A stretch of DNA of 23,648 nt from JAFIEN01 sp051859505 (lineage in GTDB: Bacteria; Pseudomonadota; Alphaproteobacteria; Rhodobacterales; Rhodobacteraceae): positions 1 to 23,648 of the forward strand of contig JBHYFN010000057.1 of the NCBI GenBank assembly GCA_051859505.1. The letters are read 5' to 3'. Position 1 is the stretch's first letter. Each line of letters begins with the position of its first letter. The translations under genes were made by a program, and so were the position numbers. The notes under the pieces were generated by a model that searched no databases, was not told where the DNA came from, and saw only the letters and a list, made by a program, of their open reading frames with translations. Below are positions 1 through 7,220 of the stretch, in pieces.

Positions 1-212
1 AGGGGGGCGAGGTCCGTCACGCCGGTCTGGTTGAGCCAGAGGCTCTGCAACCCGGCGAGGGCGGCGAGGGGGGCGAGGTCCGTCACGCCGGTCTGGTTGA
101 GCCGGAGGGTCTGCAACCCGGTGAGGGCGGCGAAGGGGGTGAGGTCCGTCACGCCGGTCTGGGCGAGCGAGAGCCTCTGCAACCCGGTGAGGGCGGCGAG
201 AGGGGTGAGGTC
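1..212. repeat. Tandem 66-base repeats encoding 22-residue LRR units
   Basis: The motif GGTCCGTCACGCCGGTCTGG recurs at 11, 77 and 143, and a diverged unit begins near 209. The period is exactly 66 bases, which is 22 codons. The units differ at only a few positions, so they look recently duplicated or homogenised. The array continues beyond the left edge. Confidence 0.9.
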
Positions 213-392
213 GATGATAGAGGTTCGGTCCAGATTGACCGTGTCCAGGCCCTCGATCTCCGCGATCTCCTCCGGGATGCGGGTCAGGGCACGGAATTCC
301 TCCGCGTCGAACGAAATCTCCGTCCCGCCCTCGCGCCGGACCTTTTCGATCTCGCGCAGGGCCGCTTCATAGGCCTGATCCGCCTCACTCAT
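1..392 (-). CDS. Leucine-rich repeat protein, N-terminal part (runs off left edge)
   Basis: The minus-strand frame is open from an ATG at 392-390 to the window edge, giving about 130 residues of a longer protein. The start follows a good purine-rich ribosome site (AGGGGGTGGA). Residues 1 to about 45 form a charged, probably helical head (MSEADQAYEAALREIEKVRR). After that come 22-residue leucine-rich repeats of the type LxxLxxLxLxxTxVTDLxPLAA, at least three of them nearly identical in both protein and DNA. There is no signal peptide, so a cytoplasmic location is likely. Short bacterial repeats of this kind mediate protein binding, and in some alphaproteobacteria a similar head and repeat array precedes a Roc-COR GTPase or another effector domain. 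The C-terminus lies outside the window, so the function is unknown. Confidence is high that this is a real LRR gene and low about anything beyond that. Confidence 0.85.
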   Translation of the reverse strand, partial: MSEADQAYEAALREIEKVRREGGTEISFDAEEFRALTRIPEEIAEIEGLDTVNLDRTSIIDLTPLAALTGLQRLSLAQTGVTDLTPFAALTGLQTLRLNQTGVTDLAPLAALAGLQSLWLNQTGVTDLAP

Positions 393-498
393 GCGATCCA
401 CCCCCTGACCCGGCGCCCTTCGCCCCTCCCAGACTGGGCGTTGCGGGGCGGGGTGGCAAGGGCTTGTGCGGATCGGGGGGTGGGGGTGCCGTTTCCGC

Positions 499-526
499 TT
501 GACGCTGCCCGCGCGGGCCTTTAACC
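499..526 (+). promoter_or_regulatory. Probable sigma-70 promoter of tRNA-Asp
   Basis: TTGACG at 499-504 matches five of six bases of the -35 consensus. About 15-16 bases downstream lies TTTAACC (520-526), a weak -10. Transcription would start near 532, a few bases before the mature tRNA 5' end at 539. The call rests on the -35 match and on position. Confidence 0.45.
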
Positions 527-538
527 GGACGCTCACGC

Positions 539-615
539 GCGGTTGTAGCTCAGTTGGTTAGAGTACCGGCCTGTCACGCCGGGGGTCGCGGGTTCGAGCC
601 CCGTCAACCGCGCCA
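539..615 (+). tRNA. tRNA-Asp (anticodon GTC)
   Basis: A complete cloverleaf can be folded. The acceptor stem GCGGTTG (539-545) pairs with CAACCGC (605-611), followed by discriminator G612 and an encoded CCA (613-615). The anticodon stem CCGGC/GCCGG encloses the loop CTGTCAC with anticodon GTC at 573-575. The T arm carries the GGTTCGAGCC element and the D arm carries AGCTCAGTTGGTTAGAGT. The length is 77 bases. Confidence 0.98.
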
Positions 616-741
616 CTTCTCTCCCCCCTTCGTCAAAGCTCGAGGATGCCCCGCACGGGCGCCCGGCACGCCGCGCCACGGGGCGCGCGCGCGATGCGCG
701 ATCCGGGCCTTTCCGGGGGCGTGCTGCCCGGTTGCGGGTTG

Positions 742-756
742 TGTTATGATATAACA
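742..756 (+). promoter_or_regulatory. Zur-like operator overlapping the -10 box of the zinc-binding protein gene
   Basis: TGTTAT-GAT-ATAACA is a perfect 6-bp inverted repeat with a 3-base centre and resembles the proteobacterial Zur box (GTTATA/TATAAC half-sites). It is AT-rich within very GC-rich surroundings. The hexamer TATGAT (745-750) inside it matches five of six bases of the -10 consensus, so a bound repressor would block RNA polymerase. It lies 62 bases before the start codon of the zinc-binding protein gene. The Zur assignment follows from motif and context, and the palindrome is seen directly. Confidence 0.75.
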
Positions 757-818
757 TACCCTACACCCTTGCGGCAGAAATCGGCCCTCCGGGGCCTGCG
801 CCATCCAGAGGAAAGACC

Positions 819-2072
819 ATGAAACACCGCCGGATACTCGCCCTGACCGTTGCCGCCTCGGCCCTTGCCCCCTTGCCCGCCCTCTCCGAGACGCAGGTGC
901 CGGTGGTGGCGACCTTCTCGATCCTGGGCGACATGGTGGCCGAGGTCGGCGGCGAGCGGATTGCGCTGACCACGCTGGTCGGCCCGGATGGCGACGGCCA
1001 TGTCTACCAGCCCACCCCCGCCGATGCCCAGGCCCTGGCGGGGGCCGCGCTGGTGGTGGTGAACGGGGCCGAGTTCGAGGGCTGGATCGACCGGCTGATC
1101 GAGGCGTCCGGCTTTGACGGTCAGGTCGTGGTGGCGGTCGAGGGGGTGGAGCTGATCGCCTATGGCGAGGATGACCACGGGCATGATCACGATGACCACG
1201 GGCATGATCATGATGGCCACGACCACGGACATGACCACGACCACGATCATGACCACGGGCATGATCATGACCACGACCATGACCATGACCATGACCACGG
1301 GCATGACCATGACCACGACGATCACGGCCATGACCACGATGACCACGGGCACAGCCATGATGATCACGACCATGATCACGGTCACGATCATGACCACGAT
1401 CACGGGCACGACCATGACGATCACGGGCACGACCACGACGACCACGGGCACGACCATGATGACCATGGGCACAGCCATGACGACCATGCCCATGATCACG
1501 ACCACGACCACGATCACGGCCACGACCACGGCCATGTGCATGGCGATTACGACCCCCATGCCTGGCAAAGCCTCGAGGCCGCGCGGATCTATGTCGCCAA
1601 TATCGAAAGCGGTCTCGTGGCCGTCGATCCCGACGGGGCCGAGCACTATGCCGCCAATGCCGCCGATTTCCTCGGCCGCATCGACGCGCTCGAGGCCGAG
1701 ATCGGGGCTCTTTTCGCCGCGATCCCCGACGAGCGGCGCACGGTCGTCACCTCGCATGATTCCTTCGGCTATTTCGCGCGGGAACACGGGTTCCGCTTCG
1801 TGGCGCCGCAGGGGATCAGCACGGATGCCGAGGTCTCGGCCGCCGATATGGCCCGCCTCATCACCCAGATCCGCGACGAGGGGATCACGGCCGTCTTTGT
1901 CGAGAATATCGCCGATGACCGCCTGATCACCCAGATCGCGAATGAAACCGGGGCCGTGGTGGGCGAGGTGCTGTATTCCGATGCGCTTTCGGGGCCGGAG
2001 GGGCCGGCGGCGACCTATATCGACATGATGCGCCACAACGCGCAGGTTCTGGCCGCGGCGCTGGGCGACTGA
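819..2072 (+). CDS. aztC: Periplasmic zinc-binding protein of an ABC importer (ZnuA/AztC family) with giant His/Asp loop
   Basis: A 417-residue substrate-binding protein of the metal-binding cluster A-I family, with a signal peptide (about residues 1-23). It would capture Zn2+ in the periplasm and pass it to an ABC permease. Likely metal ligands are H61 (DGHVYQP), H247 (DPHAW), H313 (SHDSF) and D388 (YSDAL). His at the third position favours zinc over manganese. From memory, Paracoccus denitrificans AztC uses H61, H138, H204 and D279, and the last three positions here are each exactly 109 higher, so this looks like an AztC with a 109-residue longer loop. That loop (residues 120-241) holds 57 His among 122 residues, mostly in GHDHDDH-like units. 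The ATG follows AGAGGA, and a Zur-like box precedes it. No permease, ATPase or AztD gene is adjacent, so the partners are encoded elsewhere. Confidence 0.93.
   Translation: MKHRRILALTVAASALAPLPALSETQVPVVATFSILGDMVAEVGGERIALTTLVGPDGDGHVYQPTPADAQALAGAALVVVNGAEFEGWIDRLIEASGFDGQVVVAVEGVELIAYGEDDHGHDHDDHGHDHDGHDHGHDHDHDHDHGHDHDHDHDHDHDHGHDHDHDDHGHDHDDHGHSHDDHDHDHGHDHDHDHGHDHDDHGHDHDDHGHDHDDHGHSHDDHAHDHDHDHDHGHDHGHVHGDYDPHAWQSLEAARIYVANIESGLVAVDPDGAEHYAANAADFLGRIDALEAEIGALFAAIPDERRTVVTSHDSFGYFAREHGFRFVAPQGISTDAEVSAADMARLITQIRDEGITAVFVENIADDRLITQIANETGAVVGEVLYSDALSGPEGPAATYIDMMRHNAQVLAAALGD
1176..1541 (+). repeat. His/Asp-coding low-complexity tandem repeat inside the zinc-binding protein
   Basis: Degenerate repeats of GGGCACGACCATGATGACCAC-like 21-base units, plus runs of the hexamer CAYGAY, encode residues 120-241. 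CAC/CAT and GAC/GAT alternate irregularly, so the protein repeat is better conserved than the DNA repeat. That pattern suggests selection on the His/Asp composition. The same DNA leaves open frames on both strands, which are artefacts. Confidence 0.95.
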
Positions 2073-2159
2073 CGCGGCCTGCCGGGCCGTTCAGGGGCCG
2101 CGCGCAACCTGCGCCCCCCGAACTGCGCCCCTTGGCCTGCGGCAGAAGGGCAACGTTTC

Positions 2160-2188
2160 AAGGGGGCGCAGCGGGGCTGCGCCCCCTT
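2160..2188 (+). terminator. Strong hairpin downstream of the zinc-binding protein gene
   Basis: A perfect 13-bp stem (2160-2172 with 2176-2188, left arm AAGGGGGCGCAGC) with a GGG loop lies 88 bases after the stop codon. Only a short T-containing stretch (CGTTTCG) follows, so termination may be incomplete or factor-assisted. Confidence 0.6.
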
Positions 2189-2299
2189 CGTTTCGTGGAT
2201 CGGCCGGTCTGTGCTACGATCCTCCCCGGAGGCCGGAGAAGGCAGCGTCAAAAGGCGCGCCCCGGCCCCGTGAGGATCGGGCAACCGCGGGAGCGGATC

Positions 2300-2518
2300 G
2301 TGAACAGGCATCCATGTCTTGGCATGGCGGCGAGTCTGGCCTTGTGGCTGGTGCTGCCGTCGGGCGCCGGAACGGCATCACCGGCGCTATCGGCCGGAGA
2401 GGTGGTCGTCGCCTCAGCGCGGCCCGCGACGGTATCGCGCCCGGCGCCCCATCCCGAAGATGTCTACATCTGCCTGCCCGCCGGCCCGGACGGCGTGGCC
2501 GAATGCTGGCGGCCCTGA
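2300..2518 (+). CDS. Small exported protein, function unknown
   Basis: A 72-residue ORF beginning with GTG at 2300, preceded by GGGAG at 2289-2293 with 6-base spacing. The N-terminus has basic residues followed by a hydrophobic stretch (MAASLALWLVLPSGAGTA) that reads as a signal peptide. The mature part would be about 45 residues, ending in DVYICLPAGPDGVAECWRP, with two Cys that could form a disulfide. The ORF stays open further upstream, but the GTG has the ribosome site and places the signal peptide correctly. I recognise no family. It lies between the zinc-protein terminator and the amidohydrolase gene, on the same strand as both, probably with its own promoter. Confidence 0.6.
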   Translation: MNRHPCLGMAASLALWLVLPSGAGTASPALSAGEVVVASARPATVSRPAPHPEDVYICLPAGPDGVAECWRP

Positions 2519-2662
2519 CCTTTCCTGCGCCCCGTGACGCGTGATCGTGACCTGCGCCCCCGTCACCCGTGACCCCGGCAGCCCCGGGCTTGCCTTGGCG
2601 GCGCGGGGCTGGTTCTGTTGCGCCCGAGGGCCGGAGGCAGGGCCCGCGACAGGAGGGCCGTC

Positions 2663-3559
2663 ATGCTGACCATCGTCGATCCGCATATCCATCTGTGGGA
2701 TCTTGCGACCGGGCTTTACCCGGGGCTCGAGACGCCATCGGAGAGCTTCATCGGCAACAATGCCGCTATCGCGCGCAGCTATCTGCCGCCGGAATACCTT
2801 GCCGAGGGCGGGGCCGGGCTGCGGCTGGCGGGGGCGGTGCATGTCGAGGCCTTTCCGACCGATCCCCTGGCCGAGGCGCGCCATCTGCAGGCGATGGCGC
2901 GGGATTTTCCGGTGCCGCTGGGGATCGTGGCCCATGCGGATCTGTCGGATCCGGGGGTGGACGAACTGCTGCGCGCTCTGGCGGCCCTTCCGGCGGTGCG
3001 GGGGATCCGGCAGGTGGTGAACCGCCATGCCGATCCGCTCCTGAACTATGTCGGGCGCGATTTTCTGGAGGAGGCGGCCTGGCGCAATGGCTATGGGCGG
3101 CTTGGGGCGCATGGGCTGAGCTTCGATCTGCAGCTTTATCCGCATCAGGTCGAGGCGGCGGCGGCGATCATTGCCGCCCATCCCGAGGTGCCGGTGATCC
3201 TCAACCATGCGGGCATGTGGGCGGATCGGGGCCTTGCCGGCTGGCAGGGCTGGAAGGCGGGGTTGCGCCGGTTGGCCGCGCTGCCGCATGTCAGCGTCAA
3301 GATCAGCGGGCTGGGGATGCTCGATACCGGCTGGACGGTCGAGAGCATCCGGCCCCTCGTCCTCGAGACGCTGGAGGCATTCGGCACGGACCGGGCGATG
3401 TTCGCCTCGAATTTCCCGGTGGACAAGCTCTTTGGCAGCTTCCCCGCGCTGTGGGAGGCCTTCGATGCGATCACCCGCGATCTGACCGGGGCCGAGCGGG
3501 AGGCGCTTTTCGCGGGCAATGCCACGCGGGCCTACCGGCTGGGCGATCCGGTCGTCTGA
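2663..3559 (+). CDS. Amidohydrolase family metal-dependent hydrolase (COG3618 type)
   Basis: A 298-residue TIM-barrel hydrolase of the amidohydrolase-2 group, which includes 2-pyrone-4,6-dicarboxylate lactonase and L-fuconolactonase. The start is the ATG at 2663, directly after AGGAGG (2651-2656); the frame is open further upstream without support. The N-terminus carries the metal-binding HxH motif (VDPHIHLWD, H8 and H10). A later strand carries ILNHAG with another candidate ligand His, followed by VSVKISGL. Near the end FASNFPVDKL replaces the usual F-G-S-D-W-P motif, with Asn where many members have the catalytic Asp, although the FxSNFPV form is common in one subgroup. The substrate cannot be told. 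A lactone or cyclic ester is typical, and the gmd/fcl cluster 4 kb away is too far to argue for a fucose lactone. Confidence 0.88.
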   Translation: MLTIVDPHIHLWDLATGLYPGLETPSESFIGNNAAIARSYLPPEYLAEGGAGLRLAGAVHVEAFPTDPLAEARHLQAMARDFPVPLGIVAHADLSDPGVDELLRALAALPAVRGIRQVVNRHADPLLNYVGRDFLEEAAWRNGYGRLGAHGLSFDLQLYPHQVEAAAAIIAAHPEVPVILNHAGMWADRGLAGWQGWKAGLRRLAALPHVSVKISGLGMLDTGWTVESIRPLVLETLEAFGTDRAMFASNFPVDKLFGSFPALWEAFDAITRDLTGAEREALFAGNATRAYRLGDPVV

Positions 3560-3580
3560 CCGGCTGCGAGGCCGGGTCTG

Positions 3581-5008
3581 TCAGAGCAGGGGTTCGGCCA
3601 GGGCCACGGTATTGTTGCGCAGCCGACGCAGGAGGGACCAGCGGCTGACCTCTTCGGCCGTGACCTCGCGCGCGCGGGCGATATAGCTGTCCTGCAGCGC
3701 GTCAAGCTCGCGGGTCACGTCTTCGGACTCGAGCAGGACCGCATTCTCGTAATTCAGGTCAAAGCTGCGCCGGTCGAGGTTGATCGACCCCACAAGCGCC
3801 ATCCGGCCATCCACCGTCAGGATCTTGGAATGCAGAAGGCCGGGCAGGAAATGCATCAGCCGCACCCCGGCGTCGAGGAGGTCGGGGTAATGGCTTTCGC
3901 TGGCCGCCGCGACGATCCGGTTGTCGTTGCGCGCGGGCAGGATCAGCGTGGTCGCGACCCCGCGCCGGGCGGCGGCGCAGAGGGCGGCCTGGGTGGGAAT
4001 GTCGGGGATGTAATAGGGCGTGGTGACGACCACCTGCTTGCGTGCCGCATGGACCAGCGAGACGATCGTATCGGACATGCCGGTCACGCTCTGGTCCGGC
4101 CCGGTGGCGATCACCTGGGCGGTGAAACCGTCGTCGAATTCGGGCTGCGGCTCGGCCAGCATCGGGCTCAGGTCGGCGTGGTGATAGGTCATCCAGTCCT
4201 GCAGGAAAACCGCCTGGGTCTGGCGCACGACGGGGCCTTCCAGGCGCATCTGCACGTCGATCCAGGGGGCGAAGCGGGCCTTGATGGCAAAGGCCGCATC
4301 GGCGCAGTTGCGACTGCCGGCCCAGGCGATGCGGTTGTCGACCACCGCGATCTTGCGGTGGTTGCGCAGGTCGAGGCGCTGGAACAGCGCGGTGACAAGC
4401 GGATGGCCCAGGGGAAAGGCGCGCTCGACCTCGACCCCGGCGTCGGACATCCGTTTCCAGAGGGGCGAGCGGATCAGCGCGCGCGAGCCCAGATCATCGA
4501 CCAGCACCCGCACCGCGACCCCCCGCCCGGCGGCGCGGATCACCGCCTCGGCCATCGCGGTGCCCAGCCTGTCGGGCAGCCAGATATAGAACAGGAGGTG
4601 CACGCTGCTTTCGGCAGCATCAATGCCGGCGATCATGTCCTCGATCTGGATATCGCCTTCGGGCAGCAGCACCGCCCGGTTGCCCGCCACCGGCGGCAGC
4701 CCGCCCGTGCCTTCGCCCATCGCGAAGCTGGACACCGCACTGCCCTTGAGCTCCGGTACCGGGCCGGTGCGTTCGGCCCAGCCCAACCTGAGGGTTTCGC
4801 GCGCGTGGCGCATCTGGTGGCGCTTGGCCTGGGCAAGGCGGACCTCGCCGAACAGAAGGAAGAGGATGATCCCCGCCACCGGCAGAAGGCCGATCACCAT
4901 GACCCAGGCCAGCCGCACCGGCGGCGTGCTGCCGCGTTGCAGCAGCGCGCGCAGGATGAAGCCGATCTGCGCGAGGCTGACGAAGACGACAAGCAGGATG
5001 GTCAGCAT
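3581..5008 (-). CDS. cls: Cardiolipin synthase (phospholipase D superfamily)
   Basis: A 475-residue inner-membrane enzyme joining phosphatidylglycerol units, or a related donor, into cardiolipin. Two N-terminal membrane helices (about residues 1-23 and 32-54) precede two phospholipase D domains. Both HKD motifs are intact: H217/K219/D224 in NHRKIAVVDNRIAWAGSRN, and H393/K395/D400 in HSKILTVDGRMALVGSINLD. The length fits the bacterial Cls family (about 470-510). The ATG at 5008 gives the expected N-terminus. It lies 92 bases downstream of the EEP-family gene on the same strand, so the two probably share a transcript. Its end faces the amidohydrolase gene with 21 bases between the stops. Substrates beyond cardiolipin are possible, since PLD-type synthases vary. 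Confidence 0.93.
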   Translation of the reverse strand: MLTILLVVFVSLAQIGFILRALLQRGSTPPVRLAWVMVIGLLPVAGIILFLLFGEVRLAQAKRHQMRHARETLRLGWAERTGPVPELKGSAVSSFAMGEGTGGLPPVAGNRAVLLPEGDIQIEDMIAGIDAAESSVHLLFYIWLPDRLGTAMAEAVIRAAGRGVAVRVLVDDLGSRALIRSPLWKRMSDAGVEVERAFPLGHPLVTALFQRLDLRNHRKIAVVDNRIAWAGSRNCADAAFAIKARFAPWIDVQMRLEGPVVRQTQAVFLQDWMTYHHADLSPMLAEPQPEFDDGFTAQVIATGPDQSVTGMSDTIVSLVHAARKQVVVTTPYYIPDIPTQAALCAAARRGVATTLILPARNDNRIVAAASESHYPDLLDAGVRLMHFLPGLLHSKILTVDGRMALVGSINLDRRSFDLNYENAVLLESEDVTRELDALQDSYIARAREVTAEEVSRWSLLRRLRNNTVALAEPLL

Positions 5009-5100
5009 GGCACCGCCGCCTCAACGGGATCCAGGGCGATCTTCCTGGGCCACATCTCGGGCCAGAACCGGGCAGGGGGGCAGGGGGCAGGCTGGGGCAT

Positions 5101-5856
5101 TCAGAAGCGGATGCGTGCCACAAGCGGCAGATGGTCTGATGCGCGCCGCGCCGCCTCTCCGTCATGCACCGTCACCTCGAAGGCGCGGGGCCGGACCGAG
5201 ACAAAGATCCGGTCCAGCGCCAGCATCGGCAGGGGCGCGGGAAAGCTCTTGCCCATGCCCGGATCGCCGAACCGCGCATAAAGCGCTGCAAGCGCTGTCG
5301 CGGGGCCTGCGCGCCATTCGTTCAGATCGCCCAGAAGGATCGTCGGCCGGCCGTCCTCGGCCACATGCTCGGCCAGAACCCGCGCCTGTGCGGCCCGGGC
5401 GCGGCCGCTCAGCCCCAGATGAGCGGCGATGACGCGGATCCGTCCGGGGCCGGGAATGTCCAGATCGGCGATCACCGCCCCGCGCGGCTCGGCCCCCGGA
5501 AGCGAGAGGCTCTGCGCCTCTTCCACCGTGCCCTCGCGCAAGAGCAGCAGGTTGCCGTGCCAGCCATGCGCCTCGCGCGTGCTGCGGCGGCGCAGGGGGA
5601 CGGGGCGCAGGCCCGTCTCGGCCTCGATCCGGGGCAGGTCGAGGACACCGCGCCTTGTGCGGAACCGCCGGTCGGCCTCTTGCAGCGCCAGAACATCCGC
5701 GCCCAGCCCCGCGATCACCGCGCGCGTGCGGTCGGGGCGGCGGCGCATGTCTGTGCCGAAGCCCTTTTGCATGTTGTAGGTCGCCACCGTCAGGGGGCGG
5801 CTGTCGGCGCCGGTCCCGGCATCAGGGGCGGCAAGGTTCTGGGCTGTCGCTGTCAT
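5101..5856 (-). CDS. Endonuclease/exonuclease/phosphatase (EEP) family protein
   Basis: A 251-residue protein with the motif series of the DNase I-like EEP fold: ATYNMQKGFG (metal/phosphate Asn), LALQEADRRF (metal-binding Glu), IAAHLGLSGRARAAQ (catalytic His region), ILLGDLNEW (Asp and Asn) and a C-terminal ASDHLPLVARI (Asp-His). No signal peptide is obvious. The ATG at 5856 was chosen because homology begins soon after it; the frame extends upstream to 6135 but would overlap the divergent gene at 5993, and the ribosome site is weak. The family includes nucleases and phospholipid phosphodiesterases. Co-transcription with cls suggests a membrane-lipid substrate, which is an inference from context. 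Confidence 0.87.
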   Translation of the reverse strand: MTATAQNLAAPDAGTGADSRPLTVATYNMQKGFGTDMRRRPDRTRAVIAGLGADVLALQEADRRFRTRRGVLDLPRIEAETGLRPVPLRRRSTREAHGWHGNLLLLREGTVEEAQSLSLPGAEPRGAVIADLDIPGPGRIRVIAAHLGLSGRARAAQARVLAEHVAEDGRPTILLGDLNEWRAGPATALAALYARFGDPGMGKSFPAPLPMLALDRIFVSVRPRAFEVTVHDGEAARRASDHLPLVARIRF

Positions 5857-5992
5857 GCGGCCAAGATGGGCATTCGCGCCCGGCTTCACAATCCCCTGCC
5901 GCCGGGCGGCCTGCCGGACTGGAACGGTTGCGGCAATCGTGCCAGTCTGGCGCGGCACCGGTATTGGGTGCGATATTCGAAGGCGGATTGCG

Positions 5993-6556
5993 ATGCTTGA
6001 GTTGTTCATTTCGATCATTCTGGTCTTTTTCGTCGGATTCGAGGTTTCGGGCCCATCTGATCGGGGCGCGGCAGACCGGATCGAGGAATACGCCCCGCCC
6101 GAACTGGCGCTGTCGGACGTGCCAGAGGCGGGCATCCCGGAAGACCCCTCGGCTCCGGTCGAGACGGAGCCTTACGTGGATTCGGCCCCCGCCAGCTTCG
6201 GCGATTTCACCAGCGCCGCCGAGGTGCGCCCGATCCTTGACATGACGCGCGATCACTGGGTCGCGCTGAGTGCCGATGGCGGTCAGGACATGCTCTATTT
6301 CACGCATCTTCTGGCCTGGCGCTGCGGCCTGTCCGAGATCCGCTACGGCCTGAACGGCGCCCCGGCGACCGAGGTTCTGCCGACCGAGCCCTGCCATATC
6401 GGCACCACCTCGCCCAATGCGATCACCGACATGAGCTATCCGCTGTTCCTGATCCTGCCGCCGGGCAGCCTGCAGTCGATCGAGGTCGAGCTGGTCTATG
6501 ATGACGGAACGACGGCGGCGATGAGCTTTGCGCGCGAGCGGATCCTGATGCCGTGA
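5993..6556 (+). CDS. Conserved hypothetical exported or membrane-anchored protein
   Basis: A 187-residue protein with an N-terminal hydrophobic segment (MLELFISIILVFFVGFEV, residues 1-18) that acts as a signal or anchor. An acidic, Pro-rich linker follows (about residues 25-65), then a compact domain (about 70-187) with two Cys (WRCGLSE and EPCHIG) that could pair in the periplasm. The start at 5993 follows AAGGCGGA. I recognise no named domain. The mature domain resembles a small beta-rich substrate-binding or adaptor fold only in a general way. It is divergent from the EEP gene and upstream of the NusG-like gene by 120 bases, so co-transcription with the latter is possible. Confidence 0.75.
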   Translation: MLELFISIILVFFVGFEVSGPSDRGAADRIEEYAPPELALSDVPEAGIPEDPSAPVETEPYVDSAPASFGDFTSAAEVRPILDMTRDHWVALSADGGQDMLYFTHLLAWRCGLSEIRYGLNGAPATEVLPTEPCHIGTTSPNAITDMSYPLFLILPPGSLQSIEVELVYDDGTTAAMSFARERILMP

Positions 6557-6676
6557 TCCGGCGGCGTGGCATGATCGGCAGGGGGGGGGCGTGATCGGCA
6601 AGGGTAGCGGCGGCCCCCGACTTCGGGCTAGACAGGGCGGGGCGGGGCGGTGTGCCGGCGGGCAGGGAGACGTGGC

Positions 6677-7183
6677 ATGGCGGCAGAGGCCGAGCAGTGG
6701 TTCGCGGCACAATGCCGCCCGAACAGCGCCCAGATCGCCCTGCGCAATCTGGCGCGGCAGGGGTTCCCCACCTTCTTTCCGCAGGAAGACGGCACCCGGC
6801 GCAGCCGGGGCCGCTTCGTTCCCGTGCTCAAGCCGCTGTTTCCGGGCTATCTGTTCGTCCGCTTCGATCCCGCAGAGGGGCATTGGCGGGCGATCAACTC
6901 CACCCAGGGCCTGACCCGGCTGGTCAGTTTCGGGACTGCGCCCGCGCCGGTGCCCGAGGCGCTGGTGAGCGGCCTGATGCAGCGCTGCGATGCCTCGGGC
7001 AAGCTGCAGCCCCCGCCCACGCTTGCGCCGGGGGATACGGTGCAGGTGACGACCGGGCCTTTCGCCGATTTCGTGGCGCGGGTCGAAACCCTTGGGGCGG
7101 ATGAGCGGATCTGGGTGCTGTTCGATCTGATGGGGCGTCAGACCCGGGCGGCGGTGCCATCTGCGCAGCTGCGCAAGCTCTGA
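6677..7183 (+). CDS. NusG paralogue, RfaH-like transcription antitermination protein
   Basis: A 168-residue protein with a NusG N-terminal (NGN) domain followed by a KOW-like C-terminal domain. The NGN domain (about residues 5-105) shows WFAAQCRPNSAQIALRNL, QGFPTFFPQ, KPLFPGYLFVRFD and the W(R)AINSTQGLTRLVSFG block typical of RfaH and other specialised NusG proteins. The C-terminal part (about 115-168) contains APGDTVQVTTGPFADFVARV, the KOW signature. Start at 6677 has GGGAGA six bases upstream. Housekeeping NusG normally sits beside secE and ribosomal genes; here the neighbour is a GDP-fucose cluster, so this is likely an operon-specific elongation factor that suppresses termination in long polysaccharide operons. 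Its target is not visible in the window. Confidence 0.88.
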   Translation: MAAEAEQWFAAQCRPNSAQIALRNLARQGFPTFFPQEDGTRRSRGRFVPVLKPLFPGYLFVRFDPAEGHWRAINSTQGLTRLVSFGTAPAPVPEALVSGLMQRCDASGKLQPPPTLAPGDTVQVTTGPFADFVARVETLGADERIWVLFDLMGRQTRAAVPSAQLRKL

Positions 7184-7220
7184 CGCGGCCCCTTTTTGGC
7201 CCGCCCTCACCGGCCCGACT

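Noticed and set aside
539..615. tRNA-Asp as an integration site for a mobile island.
   Set aside because: No direct repeat of the tRNA 3' end is seen in the window, no integrase is present, and the downstream genes are ordinary.
744..2036. Long minus-strand ORF with Val/Met/Ile-rich repeats that looks like a membrane protein, and a plus-strand Met/Thr-rich ORF at 1162-1926.
   Set aside because: Both are other-frame readings of the His/Asp codon repeat of the zinc-binding protein. They have no ribosome site or recognisable flanking domains, and the His/Asp frame has full family homology.
2533..2580. Several CGTGAC/GTCAC motifs upstream of the amidohydrolase gene.
   Set aside because: Irregular spacing and no clear symmetry; short GC-rich words are expected to recur here.
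6600..6611. GGGTAGCGG upstream of the RfaH-like gene, similar to part of the E. coli ops element.
   Set aside because: Only about seven contiguous bases match, there is no hairpin of the ops type, and it lies before the regulator's own gene. Chance match in G-rich DNA.
7184..7220. Bidirectional terminator between the NusG-like gene and fcl (a T5 run beside GGCC).
   Set aside because: Only a 4-bp GGCC pairing can be formed around the T/A run, too weak to call.
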